Under the pieces are notes generated by a model. That model was not told the DNA's origin, did not search any database, and saw only the letters and a list, made by a program, of their open reading frames with translations. Position numbers and translations under genes: made by a program. Positions 1-8,522 of a stretch of 64,000 nucleotides of DNA are shown piece after piece (positions within the stretch are counted from its first letter, which is position 1; every line of letters starts with the position of its first letter). Source of the stretch: CBDFFW01 sp965246945. GTDB lineage: Bacteria; Pseudomonadota; Alphaproteobacteria; UBA11073. The stretch spans positions 372,001 to 436,000 of the forward strand of contig CBDFFW010000001.1 in assembly GCA_965246945.1 (NCBI GenBank), given 5' to 3'.

Positions 1-536
1 CCAAATCCTACGCAGGCATGACTGTGGCGGCCTGTGGGTATATTTAATGCGGGTAGTTGAAGAAAAACTTTACCACTAATACGACATTCATTGCGGCCGC
101 TTAATTCGTTACTCGGTAAAAAGCTTCTTGCTTCTGCCCCGGCTCCTAGCTGCAAAATAAATTTACCAGATTGCAGCTTGCGATCACGCCAATAGCCAAT
201 TTGAAAACTGGGATTTTGTTCCATTAACAAATTAACAGGCAAACGTTGCCCTGGCTGTGCAAGGCTAACACGGGCACCGATTACCTTTTCAATTTGTTCA
301 CCTTGGAAACCCAATTGTTTAAAACAATACCGGCTGTCACTATTAGGCTTTTGAGTCATTGCTTCAGCCGATAAAAAATACCGGTCACCAGCTTTTCGAG
401 GCGGCGGCAGCAAGGCAGTTGCCGACGTAGTAACCGCTATGTGAATTGGCGGCGTGAGAACAGGTGGCGGATTTATAGGCGCTTCAGGTGCAGCAACCGG
501 CACAAGTAAAGGAAATATGATTAAAGGTAAGGGCAT
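1..536 (-). CDS. Hypothetical protein, 3' part outside window
   Basis: An open frame on the minus strand starts at an ATG at 536 and runs off the window edge after about 178 codons. The N-terminus is short and hydrophobic (MPLPLIIFPLLVPVAAPEAP), like a weak signal peptide, followed by a proline-rich stretch and then a mixed domain with scattered cysteines. It lies 65 nt downstream of kdsA in the same direction, so it may be co-transcribed with it. I do not recognise the family. Codon use resembles its neighbours. Other upstream ATGs are out of frame or run into a stop. Confidence 0.6.
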   Translation of the reverse strand, partial: MPLPLIIFPLLVPVAAPEAPINPPPVLTPPIHIAVTTSATALLPPPRKAGDRYFLSAEAMTQKPNSDSRYCFKQLGFQGEQIEKVIGARVSLAQPGQRLPVNLLMEQNPSFQIGYWRDRKLQSGKFILQLGAGAEARSFLPSNELSGRNECRISGKVFLQLPALNIPTGRHSHACVGF

Positions 537-601
537 GGACTATATGCCATAAAGCTACCATATATGTGGCGCTTAATGATACATCGTTAATAGTTGCAAC
601 G

Positions 602-1438
602 CTAAATAGTCAAACTTCCTAATGAGTTTTTGATAAGGTCGTCGATGGCTTTTAGTTCGCCTAGTAACTTTGGTAAATTTTTCAACGCAATCATGTTGGG
701 CCCATCGCTGGGGGCGTGATCGGGATCGGGATGGGTTTCGATAAATACGCCGGCTACGCCAATGGCCAAGGCCGCACGCGCCAAGACCGGCACAAATTCA
801 CGCTGGCCGCCGCTGGTGGTGCCCTGGCCGCCAGGTTGCTGCACACTATGCGTGGCATCAAAAATAACGGGATAGCCAGTTTGGCCCATAATCGGCAGGC
901 TGCGCATATCAGACACCAGCGTGTTATAGCCGAAACTCGCCCCGCGCTCGCACAGTAAAATCTTGTCATTGCCCGTGCTGGCAATCTTTTGCGCGACATT
1001 GGCCATATCCCACGGCGCTAAAAACTGACCTTTTTTGACATTAACGACTTTGCCAGTTTGCCCTGCAGCGAGCAATAAATCAGTCTGACGGGACAGAAAT
1101 GCGGGGATTTGAATAACATCCACCACTTCACCGACCGGTTCGCATTGTACTGCATCATGCACGTCGGTGAGTATCGGCACACCAAAATCAGCGCGAATAT
1201 CTGCCAGAATTTGCAAACCCTGGGCCATGCCAATCCCACGGCCGGTATTGACCGAAGTGCGATTGGCTTTGTCATACGAACTTTTAAAAATCAAAGGGAT
1301 GTTTAGTTGTTGGGTTATTTCTACCAAGGTGCTGGCCACTTCCCGGCAATGGTCACGGCTTTCAATCTGGCAGGGGCCCGCAATCAATACAAAAGGTTTA
1401 TCATTCGCCAACACATATTGGCCGATGGTGACAGACAT
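602..1438 (-). CDS. kdsA: 3-deoxy-8-phosphooctulonate (KDO-8-P) synthase
   Basis: This enzyme condenses phosphoenolpyruvate with arabinose 5-phosphate to make KDO-8-phosphate for the LPS inner core, in the cytoplasm. The 278-residue length is normal. Family motifs are FKSSYDKANRTS (51-62), QIPAFLSRQTDLL, NVKKGQFLAPWDM and the ETHPDPD loop. GPC at 21-23 places Cys23 where metal-dependent (class II) enzymes have a metal-binding cysteine; His197, Glu234 and Asp245 would complete the site. That class assignment is inference from known Aquifex-type enzymes. It stands alone, divergent from the permease gene, with no other KDO-pathway gene nearby. Confidence 0.95.
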   Translation of the reverse strand: MSVTIGQYVLANDKPFVLIAGPCQIESRDHCREVASTLVEITQQLNIPLIFKSSYDKANRTSVNTGRGIGMAQGLQILADIRADFGVPILTDVHDAVQCEPVGEVVDVIQIPAFLSRQTDLLLAAGQTGKVVNVKKGQFLAPWDMANVAQKIASTGNDKILLCERGASFGYNTLVSDMRSLPIMGQTGYPVIFDATHSVQQPGGQGTTSGGQREFVPVLARAALAIGVAGVFIETHPDPDHAPSDGPNMIALKNLPKLLGELKAIDDLIKNSLGSLTI

Positions 1439-1523
1439 TCGTTTGCTTATCGCAAAGTCGGCGTATTTTCAAATATAACCTCGTTTGATTGTGTTTGTCT
1501 GATGATTATCGCATAACGGAATT

Positions 1524-2385
1524 ATGCCACTTGAACAGGCTTATATGGTGCCGTTGGTACTACTATCGGCCAGCTTGCATGCTTTTTCCAGCGCGATGTT
1601 GAAAAGTTATAATGCGAACCGTGCGTTTTTTGTGGTTTGTTTTGGAATTACCAGTGTTATCGCACTGCCGTTTATTCCCTTGTTACCGTTGCCAACTGGT
1701 ATTACCTGGCTGTGGCTGGCCTTGGCACTCGCGGCGCATTTCTTTTATCAGCTAACTTTAGTCTATGCGTATAATCACGGCGATTATTCCCTGGTTTATC
1801 CATTATCGCGTGGTATCGCCCCACTGGCTACTGCCATAGGCGGCTATGTATTTTTACAGGAAACATTGGCGCTGCCTGCCTGCCTGGCTGGGTATTGTTA
1901 TTATTGCCGCTGGCCTGGCAGTATTAGCAAGTAGTGCTTTATCCAAAGCATTCGATAAACATAATCTAACCGCGGTTGTGTTGGCTATTTTATGCGGATT
2001 AATCACAGTGGCTTATACCTTGTTAGACGCGGCAGGTGTCCTTTCGACAACTAATGCATTTACATACATTGTTTGGTTATTCGCTTTGGACGGGTTAGTG
2101 ATGATCGGTTTGTTGTTTGTCAAAGATGGCCAAAATATTAAACAAGAAATGCACAAGCTGTGGCGCATTGGCATACTCGGCGGCGTGATGGCGTTTCTGG
2201 GTTATGGCTGCATGATCCTGGCTTTGCGTTTAGGGGCTTCCGCCACAGTGGCCTCTTTACCAACATTGAGCGTGTTGTTTGCCACCTTAATCGGCGTGTT
2301 CATTTTTAAAGAAACCATGGACAAACAGCGAATTTGTGCCGCAATTCTTATTATTATTGGCGCAATTATATTGAGCTATGCTTAA
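1524..2385 (+). pseudogene. EamA/DMT-family permease, frameshifted in a 4-bp repeat
   Basis: Two overlapping frames together encode one drug/metabolite-transporter (EamA) protein with about ten hydrophobic segments in two halves. The first frame (1524-1934) reads well through GGYVFLQETLALPA, then becomes non-membrane-like; the other frame continues with WLGIVIIAAGLAVLAS and runs to 2385. The switch lies in three CTGC units plus CTG (1872-1886). Removing one 4-bp unit restores LALPAWLGIVIIAAG, exactly the expected EamA helix. The gene is therefore broken as written, phase-variable, or mis-assembled. Substrate is unknown. It is followed 18 nt later by trhO. Confidence 0.8.
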
Positions 2386-2403
2386 ATTAAACTTGCACGC
2401 GCC

Positions 2404-3096
2404 ATGATCTATATTGCCCGTTTTTACCATTTTTGCGAATTTGCCGACTATCTGCAATGGCAAGTACCGACCAAGGCATTGGCGGCCAATCACGGCGTGC
2501 GTGGGACAACTTTGTTAGCGGCTGAGGGTATCAACGGCACTTTGTGTTGTCCAACGCGTGCGGGTTTGGAAGCTGTATTTGCCCATTTTCATGCGGATTC
2601 ACGTTTCCAAGGTTTAAGTTTTAAATATAGCGAAGCCGAATTTATGCCGTTTGAGCGGTTGAAAATTCGCGTGAAACCCGAAATTGTGACGCTTAAAAAG
2701 CCAGTTAAAGTGCCAGCACAGGTGGGCACCTATGTCCCGCCGGCGGAATGGAATGCATTGTTAACCAATCCAAATGTTCGCGTAATTGATACCCGTAACC
2801 AGTTTGAGGTTGATCTGGGAAAGTTTAAAGGCTCGGAAGACCCACATACCGAGCGATTTTCTGAATTCCCCGAATATGTGGAACAGTTTTTGGCAGCAGA
2901 GAAAGACCGGCCGGTGGCATTATATTGCACGGGCGGCATTCGCTGCGAAAAAGCGACCAGTTATTTGCTGCAGGAGGGATTTACTCAGGTTTATCATCTC
3001 GAAGGTGGTATTTTGAATTATATCGAGACCATGTCCGCTGAAGAAAGCTTATGGGAAGGCCAGTGTTTTGTATTTGATGACCGGATTGTCGTTTAA
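2404..3096 (+). CDS. trhO: tRNA uridine(34) hydroxylase, rhodanese family
   Basis: TrhO (YceA) hydroxylates uridine 34 of certain tRNAs in an oxygen-dependent reaction. The N-terminal ferredoxin-like domain (about 1-95) carries the family signature GVRGTTLLAAEGINGT. The rhodanese domain (about 115-212) includes VIDTRN and the active loop CTGGIRCEK with catalytic Cys175. At 230 residues it is shorter than the E. coli protein of about 350 and ends just after VFDDR, so the cysteine-containing C-terminal extension is missing; short forms are common in Alphaproteobacteria. The ATG is preceded by cacgcgcc, with no clear ribosome-binding site. Confidence 0.9.
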   Translation: MIYIARFYHFCEFADYLQWQVPTKALAANHGVRGTTLLAAEGINGTLCCPTRAGLEAVFAHFHADSRFQGLSFKYSEAEFMPFERLKIRVKPEIVTLKKPVKVPAQVGTYVPPAEWNALLTNPNVRVIDTRNQFEVDLGKFKGSEDPHTERFSEFPEYVEQFLAAEKDRPVALYCTGGIRCEKATSYLLQEGFTQVYHLEGGILNYIETMSAEESLWEGQCFVFDDRIVV

Positions 3097-3100
3097 ATTA

Positions 3101-3129
3101 AATAAATTAACACAAATTTAAGGTATAAT
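3101..3129 (+). promoter_or_regulatory. Possible promoter for the prepilin pair
   Basis: A perfect TATAAT hexamer sits at 3124-3129, 16 nt before the first prepilin ATG, inside an AT-rich gap after trhO. The -35 region (around 3101-3106, aataaa) is poor. This is a motif match only. Confidence 0.35.
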
Positions 3130-3145
3130 CAGGCAAGTTGAAACA

Positions 3146-3664
3146 ATGCCTGCTAATCATCAATCTTTTCATATACGCGGCTTTACCTTAATTGAGGCAG
3201 CATTAAGTCTCTGCATCATCGCGTTAATTATGGGCGGGGTTTTCCTTTTGGCTAAAAATGTGCAAGACGATATTGTGTTCGAGAAATCGAAAAATGATAC
3301 CGTGCAATTGCTAAATGCCAGCCGCAGTTATTTGGAAGTGCAGCGCGTGCCGGTTACTTCTGGGCCAGCAGATATGTTTCAACATATCAAAGTGCCAGAT
3401 GGTTTTGCGGTTTTGCCAGCGGATAGCACTGTTTATCAAACAAGCTATTCACCATCGATTGGTTTTCAAAAAACAACCTATAACAGCAAAGATAGCTTGG
3501 TGATATCGCTGCTGTTCTATTCAAATAAATTCATGACTCGCTATTGCGACTTTTTCCAAAGTCATTTTGATGAATATAATTTGCAAGCAGTCACGCCAGG
3601 CGATTGTACCGATACCAGTGGTATGCGCGTTATCCTGAATGCTTATACCCAGAACGGAGAATAA
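3146..3664 (+). CDS. Prepilin-like protein (type IV pilin/pseudopilin N-terminus)
   Basis: The 172-residue protein has a 12-residue leader ending in Gly12 followed by FTLIE, so a prepilin peptidase would cut after Gly12 and leave Phe1 and Glu5 on the mature protein, followed by one hydrophobic helix (residues 13-36). The globular part has a Cys pair (134 and 154) that could form the C-terminal disulfide loop typical of type IV pilins. The gene is followed after one base by a second prepilin gene, so the two form an operon. Major pilin, minor pilin or type II pseudopilin cannot be distinguished. The matching peptidase and pilus motor are at 57-64 kb. Confidence 0.8.
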   Translation: MPANHQSFHIRGFTLIEAALSLCIIALIMGGVFLLAKNVQDDIVFEKSKNDTVQLLNASRSYLEVQRVPVTSGPADMFQHIKVPDGFAVLPADSTVYQTSYSPSIGFQKTTYNSKDSLVISLLFYSNKFMTRYCDFFQSHFDEYNLQAVTPGDCTDTSGMRVILNAYTQNGE

Positions 3665-3665
3665 G

Positions 3666-4277
3666 ATGCGAAGTTCTCTTACCGCGAAAAACGGTTTTAC
3701 GTTGTTAGAAGTATCTATTGCGCTGCTCATCATCAGCATTTTGGTTTCAGCCATCACCATCTGGGCCATGCAATTACGTGACCGTTATGAAGAGCAGAAA
3801 TTACTATTGGGTCACCGGCAGCTGGTCAACACCTTGATGAGCGAATTTCTCAACGTGCAAACAGGCAACACAGTGCAAATTACCGATAGCAATATGCCAA
3901 AATTTTTACAGGATCACAGCCAGGTTAATGCTCCTTATCAAATTCGGGACAAAACCAGCGGCAAAAAAATCTGCATTAAGCAATCGCCGAAATCAGTGTT
4001 GGTCAATTTGAATTTAGGGAATAATGGTGCCACAGTGAACAGTAATGGCCGTAATTTCAGCGTGGCGTATCGTGCTTTGCCTAAAGTATTATGCTACCGG
4101 TTATATATGCAGGAACTGGATTTATATTGTGGGCAAAACGATGATTTAAACACTATGCTGACTTTCAGTGTCGTGGTTAATGGGAATGTGGTCAATAGCT
4201 GTACAAACTATAAAACGCAGCCGGATAAAAGCGGGTGTACCGATGTCAGCTTTACCTATGCCGTGCCGCTTCAATAG
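3666..4277 (+). CDS. Second prepilin-like protein
   Basis: The start is set at the ATG at 3666, which gives a 10-residue leader MRSSLTAKNG before FTLLEVSIAL; a good aacggaga ribosome-binding sequence lies just upstream, inside the end of the previous gene. Gly10 is the predicted cleavage site, Glu at mature position 5 is present, and a hydrophobic helix follows. The 203-residue protein has five cysteines in its C-terminal half (KICIK, VLCYR, LYCGQ, NSCTN, SGCTD). It is probably a minor pilin or pseudopilin that works with the preceding gene product. Confidence 0.8.
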   Translation: MRSSLTAKNGFTLLEVSIALLIISILVSAITIWAMQLRDRYEEQKLLLGHRQLVNTLMSEFLNVQTGNTVQITDSNMPKFLQDHSQVNAPYQIRDKTSGKKICIKQSPKSVLVNLNLGNNGATVNSNGRNFSVAYRALPKVLCYRLYMQELDLYCGQNDDLNTMLTFSVVVNGNVVNSCTNYKTQPDKSGCTDVSFTYAVPLQ

Positions 4278-4326
4278 CCAGCAGACAATATTTGTAAGCC
4301 GCGCTTTATTACGCTAAACAAGTGCT

Positions 4327-5268
4327 ATGTTTCATGGTGTGCGTTTAATTCCTGATAATCCGGGTATTCCGTTTATGCGGTGGCGGCGGTTGGGGCTTGG
4401 TTTTTCAGCTTTTTTGATAATCGCTTCATTGGTGCTGCTATTTACGCGCGGCCTTAATCTTGGGATTGATTTCAAAGGTGGGGTATTGATTGAAGCACGG
4501 ATGCAGCAAGCCGCCGATATCGGCGCTTTACGTACTGAATTAGATGCCTTGCATTTAGGGCAAATTACCTTGCAACAAGCTGGTGCGCCAACCGATGTAA
4601 TGATCCGCCTGCCGCAGCAAGAAGGCGGCGATGCGGGCAACCAGCAAGCCATTCAAACTATTAAAGCAAGTTTGGGCGATCAGGTAGAAAGCTACCGGCG
4701 GGTGGAAATGGTGGGGCCGCAAGTGGGGCAAGATTTATTTAAAACATCGGTACAGGCGATCGTATTATCCATTGGTGGTATATTATTGTATATCTGGTTC
4801 CGTTTTGATCGTGGCTATGCCTTGGCGACTATAGGTGCGTTATTACATGATGTGATTGTCACGCTCGGATTTTTTAGTTTAACCCATTTGGATTTTGATT
4901 TATCAACAGTGGCGGCAATCTTATTGATTTCTGGTTATTCTTTAAATGACACGGTGGTGGTGTTCGACCGGTTACGCGAAAACCGCCGCAAAATGAAAAA
5001 AACCTCGCTGTTGGAAGTATCCAACCTATCACTGAATGAAACGCTATACCGCACGATGATGACCAGCGGCACGACTTTCCTGGTGTTGCTATCACTGTTC
5101 ATTTTTGGTGGTGAAGTGATCCGTTCATTCACCGCAGCACTTATTTTCGGAATTGTGATTGGTACCTATTCATCTATTTATGTCGCCGCACCATTGTTAT
5201 TGGTGATTGCCCCCTGGCTGAAAAGTGAAGATTTGCGTGGGCGAGACATGGCACCTATCACTGCGTAA
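4327..5268 (+). CDS. secF: Protein translocase subunit SecF
   Basis: SecF works with SecD in the inner membrane, using the proton gradient to help move proteins through SecYEG. The 313-residue protein has a first transmembrane helix at about 22-41, the SecD/F signature GIDFKGG just after it, a periplasmic domain, and then five more helices starting near VGPQVGQDL. The conserved segment GYSLNDTVVVFDRLREN in the fourth or fifth helix is intact. secD normally sits directly upstream but is absent here; prepilin genes are there instead. tatC follows one base after the stop. Confidence 0.95.
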   Translation: MFHGVRLIPDNPGIPFMRWRRLGLGFSAFLIIASLVLLFTRGLNLGIDFKGGVLIEARMQQAADIGALRTELDALHLGQITLQQAGAPTDVMIRLPQQEGGDAGNQQAIQTIKASLGDQVESYRRVEMVGPQVGQDLFKTSVQAIVLSIGGILLYIWFRFDRGYALATIGALLHDVIVTLGFFSLTHLDFDLSTVAAILLISGYSLNDTVVVFDRLRENRRKMKKTSLLEVSNLSLNETLYRTMMTSGTTFLVLLSLFIFGGEVIRSFTAALIFGIVIGTYSSIYVAAPLLLVIAPWLKSEDLRGRDMAPITA

Positions 5269-5269
5269 A

Positions 5270-6031
5270 ATGAATGGACTATCACCGCGGCTCAGCATTA
5301 TTGCGCATTTGGTTGAGCTGCGCACGCGGCTGTTTTGGGTAATGGGTGCTTGGTGTTTTGGGGCGCTAGTTGCTTATATTTTTGTCGACAGTATTTTTAA
5401 TTTTCTAACCCATCCCTTGCAGGTTGCGGCGCAGCGGCCAGGCTTGCATTTAATCTATACCAAGCTCACCGAAGTATTTTTTGCGCAATTTCATATTATG
5501 ATTTGGGCAGGTTGTGTGCTGGCCTTGCCTATGGCGTTGCTGCAGCTGTGGCGCTTTGCCTATCCTGGCTTATATCCGCATGAACGTGAAGGTGTGTGGC
5601 CGTTTATTGTGATGGCACCCGTGTTATTCTTATTGGGCTCTGCCCTGGCTTATTACGTGGCAATGCCCTTGGCCTGGCAGTTCTTTTTGGGGTTCGAGCA
5701 AAATACACCGAATGCGGGCTTGCCCATTGAAGCGCAATTACGTGTTGAAGATTATTTGGATTTGGCACTTGGTTTTATGCTGGCGTTTGGCTTGGCCTTT
5801 CAAACACCGCTGGTTTTAATGCTTGGACACCGTTTTGGGTGGATTAAGCCGGAACAACTCAGCCGTTACCGACGGCACGCGATTGTGATTATTTTTATTG
5901 CCGCCGCGATAATTACACCAACGACGGATATATTCAGCCAATGCATTTTGGCGGTACCGTTATGGATACTTTATGAGCTAACTATTATGTGGATGCGCTC
6001 AGTCAAGAAGCGCAGCTTGTCTATTAATTAA
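5270..6031 (+). CDS. tatC: Sec-independent translocase subunit TatC
   Basis: TatC is the six-helix inner-membrane receptor for twin-arginine signal peptides. The ATG at 5270 gives a 253-residue protein starting MNGLSPRLSIIAHLVELRTR, with the substrate-binding HLxELR motif at 13-18; a longer start inside secF would only add unconserved residues. A glutamate in LTEVFF (about residue 68) matches a conserved periplasmic position. It is adjacent to secF (one base between), so two export-machinery genes are likely co-transcribed. tatA and tatB are not in the window. Its stop codon overlaps that of the convergent pgk by four bases. Confidence 0.95.
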   Translation: MNGLSPRLSIIAHLVELRTRLFWVMGAWCFGALVAYIFVDSIFNFLTHPLQVAAQRPGLHLIYTKLTEVFFAQFHIMIWAGCVLALPMALLQLWRFAYPGLYPHEREGVWPFIVMAPVLFLLGSALAYYVAMPLAWQFFLGFEQNTPNAGLPIEAQLRVEDYLDLALGFMLAFGLAFQTPLVLMLGHRFGWIKPEQLSRYRRHAIVIIFIAAAIITPTTDIFSQCILAVPLWILYELTIMWMRSVKKRSLSIN

Positions 6032-7314
6032 GCAACTTGTTTACTATTTTTAGTTTGTCGTTGCGCAGCTGCACTTAACGCCGCCACCCCTGGCAAAGTT
6101 TTGCCTTCCAACCATTCGAGGAAAGCACCGCCAGCGGTGGAGACATAGGTAAAATCGTCAAATACACCAGCATGATTAATGGCCGCAGCCGTATCGCCGC
6201 CGCCAGCCACAGTCACCAATTGGCCGCTTTGAGTCAGTTTGACTGCCGTATGGGCCAGGCCTACAGTGGCCATATCAAAGGGCGGCACTTCAAACACACC
6301 CAGTGGCCCATTCCATAATAATGTTTTCATATCGCCTAGCAATTTCTGCAAAGCGGCCAGTGATTGCGGGCCGTAATCCAAAATGCTTTCATCGGCGCGA
6401 ATATCGCTGATTAACGCTATCCGCGCGGCAGCACCTGGCATTGGCGCAGCTGCCAATTGGGCATCCAGCGGGACGACCAATTGACAACCATGTGTTTCAG
6501 CAATCGCTGCAATGTCACGGGCTGCGTCTAGCATATCTGGTTCATACATTGAACTGCCAATGGGTAAACCCTGCGCCGCTAAAAAGGTATTGGCCATCGC
6601 GCCGCCTAAGACCAGCACATTCACGTGGGATACCAAATTACGCAACACATGCAGCTTGGTGGAAATTTTGCTGCCACCGGCAATCGCCATAACCGGCGCT
6701 TCTGGCGCTTCTAAGGCGGCTTGCAAGGCTTCAAGTTCTGCCTGCATATTGCGGCCAGCATAGCTAGGCAGAAATTGGGTAATGGCTTCAACCGAGGCAT
6801 GCGCACGGTGCGAAACGGAAAAAGCATCATTCACATATAATTGGCCAAGACTGGCCAGTTGCTTGGCAAATTCTGCGTCATTTGCTTCTTCACCTGCATG
6901 AAAGCGTAAATTTTCTAATACCACGATATCACCTGCCGTGGCTGCGTGCACCGCTTGTTGCGCAGTAACACCAAGGCATTCAGACACAAAAGATACTGGG
7001 TGATTGGGGATAATATTTTGTAAAGCAGCCGCAATGGGGGCCAGCGACTGGCTGGCATCCACACCTTTTGGGCGGCCAAAATGCGCTAGCACCACAACTT
7101 TGGCACCCTTATCGGCCAATTCTTTTAAAGTAGGGATTAATCGAGCCAGGCGGGTGGTATCGGTCACCAAACCATCTTGTACTGGTACATTCAAATCTGC
7201 CCGCACCAGCACGGTTTGACCGGCCGGCGAAAAATCATCCAATGTAGCAAAGGCAACCATGCGGGCATTTTCATTAGCTGCTGCACTGTGCGCAACCTTA
7301 TTGACATTGATCAT
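6028..7314 (-). CDS. pgk: Phosphoglycerate kinase
   Basis: This glycolytic enzyme interconverts 1,3-bisphosphoglycerate plus ADP with 3-phosphoglycerate plus ATP. Recognisable elements are VRADLNVP, the substrate-binding loop AHFGRPKG, RFHAGEE, GGSKISTK, WNGPLGVFE and the nucleotide loop AGGGDTAAA, with the closing STAGGAFLEWLEG. As given it is 428 residues; family members usually begin near the ARMVAFATLDDF segment, so Met19 (7260) is a plausible true start giving 410 residues. No strong ribosome-binding site separates the two. It is a single gene; gap, which often neighbours it, is absent. Confidence 0.95.
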   Translation of the reverse strand: MINVNKVAHSAAANENARMVAFATLDDFSPAGQTVLVRADLNVPVQDGLVTDTTRLARLIPTLKELADKGAKVVVLAHFGRPKGVDASQSLAPIAAALQNIIPNHPVSFVSECLGVTAQQAVHAATAGDIVVLENLRFHAGEEANDAEFAKQLASLGQLYVNDAFSVSHRAHASVEAITQFLPSYAGRNMQAELEALQAALEAPEAPVMAIAGGSKISTKLHVLRNLVSHVNVLVLGGAMANTFLAAQGLPIGSSMYEPDMLDAARDIAAIAETHGCQLVVPLDAQLAAAPMPGAAARIALISDIRADESILDYGPQSLAALQKLLGDMKTLLWNGPLGVFEVPPFDMATVGLAHTAVKLTQSGQLVTVAGGGDTAAAINHAGVFDDFTYVSTAGGAFLEWLEGKTLPGVAALSAAAQRQTKNSKQVA

Positions 7315-7358
7315 TACGTAAATAAGCGCAAACTATTATAAAGAGGCAATAAGTTGCG

Positions 7359-8522
7359 TTAACTTTGCGGACCAAATTGGGTGGGTGCACCTTGGCGCAA
7401 GCGCGGTGCACTGCGGGTTACTTCTAAAATGGCCAAAGCGCGGTCGTTGGTGCCATCGGGTTTCAAACGAAAAACCCCATCTACACCGGCGAAACCAATT
7501 GGGTTGGTAATGCTGCTGGGATTAAAGCGGGTGCCGCCATTCTGTTTCAAGCTAACTGCCACCAGCGCCATCCCGTCATAGCCAAGTGATGCCAGGCGTT
7601 GCGGCGCAGCGCCAAATTGCTGTTGATAGCGGTTTTGGAAGCGGGCCCGCGCATTGGGATCGGCCGCCGCATACCAAGCGCCTTGCAGATTGGAGTCAAG
7701 CGCCACTTGCGCATCATCCCACAGGCCCGTGCCCAGATATTGCATGCGCGCCGGTCCCATTTGGGCAGCGTTTAAAGCGCTAATTACCGCGGTTAAAGAC
7801 GGGCTAGGAGCTTCCGCCAGTAAAATCGCCTGGGGCCGATTGCTTTGGCTGATTTGGTTAATTGCGTATTGTATGCTGGCTGGATCACCCTTGGTGTAGC
7901 GCGCAGTGCTTAAGGCCAGACCGCCAACACGCGCGTTGCGCGCGGCACTTTCTACTAACTGACCATAAGCATCATCCGGTGCCAAAACCGCAATTTGGGT
8001 TTTGCCCTGGCTAACAGCATAGGTTAGCACGCGGCTCACTTGCCCTTGCGGCAAAAAGCCGAGCAGATAGGTGCCATTACCAGCCAAACGCGTATCGGTT
8101 GAAAACGCTAAAATAGGGGTTTGGGTATTATGGATCGTGCCTTGCACCGCATCCACTTGCGGGCTGGTTAATGGGCCAATTAGCACTTGGGCACCTTGGC
8201 TAATTTCATCTTCAGCCGCGCTTTGCGCTTGGCTGGCGGTATCACCACTATCCCGAATAACCAACTCTGTTGTGTTGGGAGCGTTATCAAAAAATGCCAA
8301 TTGCGCAGCATTTTGCAACCCTTGGCCCACTTCCGCATATTGGCCGGTCAGCGGCAGCAATAAACCAACACGGGTTTGCGCGGTGCTGATGGTTGTGGTG
8401 GGGGCATCCAGCGTGCCGCCGCGGCTTTGCGTTTGCATGGTGCCCGCTGGGCCGCTGTTGACACAAGCGCTTAAGCTTCCGCACAACAAAAGGGTAAATG
8501 TCGCTCGTGCCAAATTCTTCAT
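7359..8522 (-). CDS. LpoA-like penicillin-binding-protein activator lipoprotein
   Basis: The 387-residue protein begins with a lipoprotein signal MKNLARATFTLLLCGSLSAC with Cys20 as the lipidation site. The rest is a type-I periplasmic-binding fold (RVGLLLPLTGQYAEVGQGLQ; IGPLTSPQV; AVLAPDDAYGQ), as in LpoA/YraM and leucine-binding proteins. In E. coli LpoA lies beside rsmI and yraN, and the same neighbours are present here, divergently arranged. The known role of LpoA is to stimulate the outer-membrane-facing activity of PBP1A; alphaproteobacterial members lack the N-terminal TPR domain, as does this one. Its start region overlaps that of rsmI by 25 bases. Confidence 0.8.
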   Translation of the reverse strand: MKNLARATFTLLLCGSLSACVNSGPAGTMQTQSRGGTLDAPTTTISTAQTRVGLLLPLTGQYAEVGQGLQNAAQLAFFDNAPNTTELVIRDSGDTASQAQSAAEDEISQGAQVLIGPLTSPQVDAVQGTIHNTQTPILAFSTDTRLAGNGTYLLGFLPQGQVSRVLTYAVSQGKTQIAVLAPDDAYGQLVESAARNARVGGLALSTARYTKGDPASIQYAINQISQSNRPQAILLAEAPSPSLTAVISALNAAQMGPARMQYLGTGLWDDAQVALDSNLQGAWYAAADPNARARFQNRYQQQFGAAPQRLASLGYDGMALVAVSLKQNGGTRFNPSSITNPIGFAGVDGVFRLKPDGTNDRALAILEVTRSAPRLRQGAPTQFGPQS

